Source: Ilumatobacteraceae bacterium
Lineage (GTDB): Bacteria > Actinomycetota > Acidimicrobiia > Acidimicrobiales > Ilumatobacteraceae
Reading direction: 5' to 3'
DNA length: 6,379 nucleotides
Assembly: GCA_016650435.1 (NCBI GenBank)
Contig: JAENVT010000545.1
Location: 1 to 6,379, forward strand
The position numbers were made by a program, and so were the translations under genes. Below are positions 6,134-6,379 of the stretch, one piece after another. The notes under the pieces were generated by a model, which had not been told where the DNA came from, made no database searches, and worked only from the letters and a program-made list of their open reading frames with translations. The number at the start of each line of letters is the position of its first letter. Positions within the stretch are counted from its first letter, which is position 1.

Positions 6134-6189
6134 TTGCCCGGGTGAAAATAGTGTGTCCACGTGGGCAATACGGCCCAATTTGGGCTCCG
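6134..6189. terminator. Tandem hairpins between convergent genes, possible terminator
   Basis: The first hairpin starts 5 nt after the DinB-fold stop codon. TTGCCCGGGTG (6134-6144) pairs with CACGTGGGCAA (6158-6168) with one mismatch and one G-U pair, enclosing a 13-nt A-rich loop. A second, near-perfect inverted repeat, GCCCAA-T-TTGGGC, lies at 6173-6185 and may extend through CGG/CCG at 6171-6189. Neither is followed by a clear T-run on either strand, so classical intrinsic termination is doubtful. Placement between converging genes is what one expects of a shared transcription end. Confidence 0.4.
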
Positions 6190-6307
6190 AACGGTTGTGC
6201 ATGCGAGGGAGTGAGGGAGACTTTGCAGATCGTTCCAACCAGACGGCGCTTGGGTTTGGCCATGGCCACGTCTCTAGTACCTACGAGCCGCTGATCCGAG
6301 CCCGCTT

Positions 6308-6379
6308 CTACGCATGACAGTCGAGAAGGATCTTGCCTTCGACACGCCGCTCGAGAATGCGGGCGTGCGCATCGGCGGC
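6308..6379 (-). CDS. C-terminal end of a zinc-type alcohol dehydrogenase/quinone oxidoreductase-like protein (runs off right edge)
   Basis: The minus strand reads 23 residues without interruption from the window edge to a TAG at 6310-6308: AADAHARILERRVEGKILLD then CHA. This pattern, an alanine-rich helix with D-A-H, then a short acidic/basic stretch and G-K-I-[LV]-L, is how NADPH:quinone oxidoreductases and related medium-chain dehydrogenases usually end; the G-K-I-x-L strand closes the catalytic domain. Too little is present for catalytic residues, cofactor preference or substrate. The gene converges on the DinB-fold gene across 178 nt. Confidence 0.55.
   Translation of the reverse strand, partial: AADAHARILERRVEGKILLDCHA

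Noticed and set aside
6093..6263. Minus-strand 56-codon open frame starting MAKPKRRLVGT and containing CPRGHTIFT
   Set aside because: The CPRGH stretch faintly recalls small actinobacterial proteins, but the frame overlaps the end of the DinB-fold gene, has weak codon bias, no ribosome site and only one such motif; chance is more likely.
6314..6379. Plus-strand ATG 6314 frame (MTVEKDLAFDTPLENAGVRI)
   Set aside because: The opposite strand reads as a dehydrogenase C-terminus with a stop in a sensible place; this frame has no family resemblance or ribosome site.

Overview
The window looks like ordinary chromosome from a high-GC actinobacterium. The clues are an F420-type luciferase-like oxidoreductase, a DUF222/13E12-type HNH protein, an actinobacterial-type LexA box, frequent GTG starts and weak or absent Shine-Dalgarno sequences. 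The HNH protein and the lipoprotein resemble proteins I associate with Acidimicrobiia (Ilumatobacter-like), but that placement is a recollection of family style and not a measured result.

Layout. The left half, from 3745 down to 1, is a minus-strand run of four genes. In transcription order these are a predicted lipoprotein (3745-2759), a DUF222-HNH endonuclease-like protein (2717-1503), an MSMEG_4141-family F420-dependent oxidoreductase (1454-582) and an EamA/DMT-type permease that runs off the left edge (573 to <1). The gaps are about 41, 48 and 8 nt, so co-transcription is possible, although the four products do not form an obvious pathway. The last two, oxidoreductase and permease, are the tightest pair.

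The right half is transcribed rightwards from a 61-nt divergent intergenic region (3746-3806). It holds a DUF167/YggU-like small protein (3807-4049), a badly deleted SRPBCC-type gene remnant (4080-4222), DNA polymerase IV (4261-5514) and a four-helix-bundle DinB/YfiT-fold protein (5575-6129). A perfect LexA operator (TCGAAC-N4-GTTCGA, 4240-4255) ends 5 nt before the first possible GTG of the polymerase gene, so this translesion polymerase is very probably SOS-controlled. At the right edge, the last 23 codons of a minus-strand zinc-type alcohol dehydrogenase/quinone oxidoreductase-like gene converge on the DinB-fold gene. The 178 nt between them contain two hairpins that may end transcription.

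I found no CRISPR array, insertion sequence, tRNA, rRNA or clear novel defence system. The observations most worth checking are the LexA box overlapping the start region of dinB, the internally deleted SRPBCC remnant, the side-by-side occurrence of the two unrelated 'DinB' proteins, and hairpins over two translation starts.
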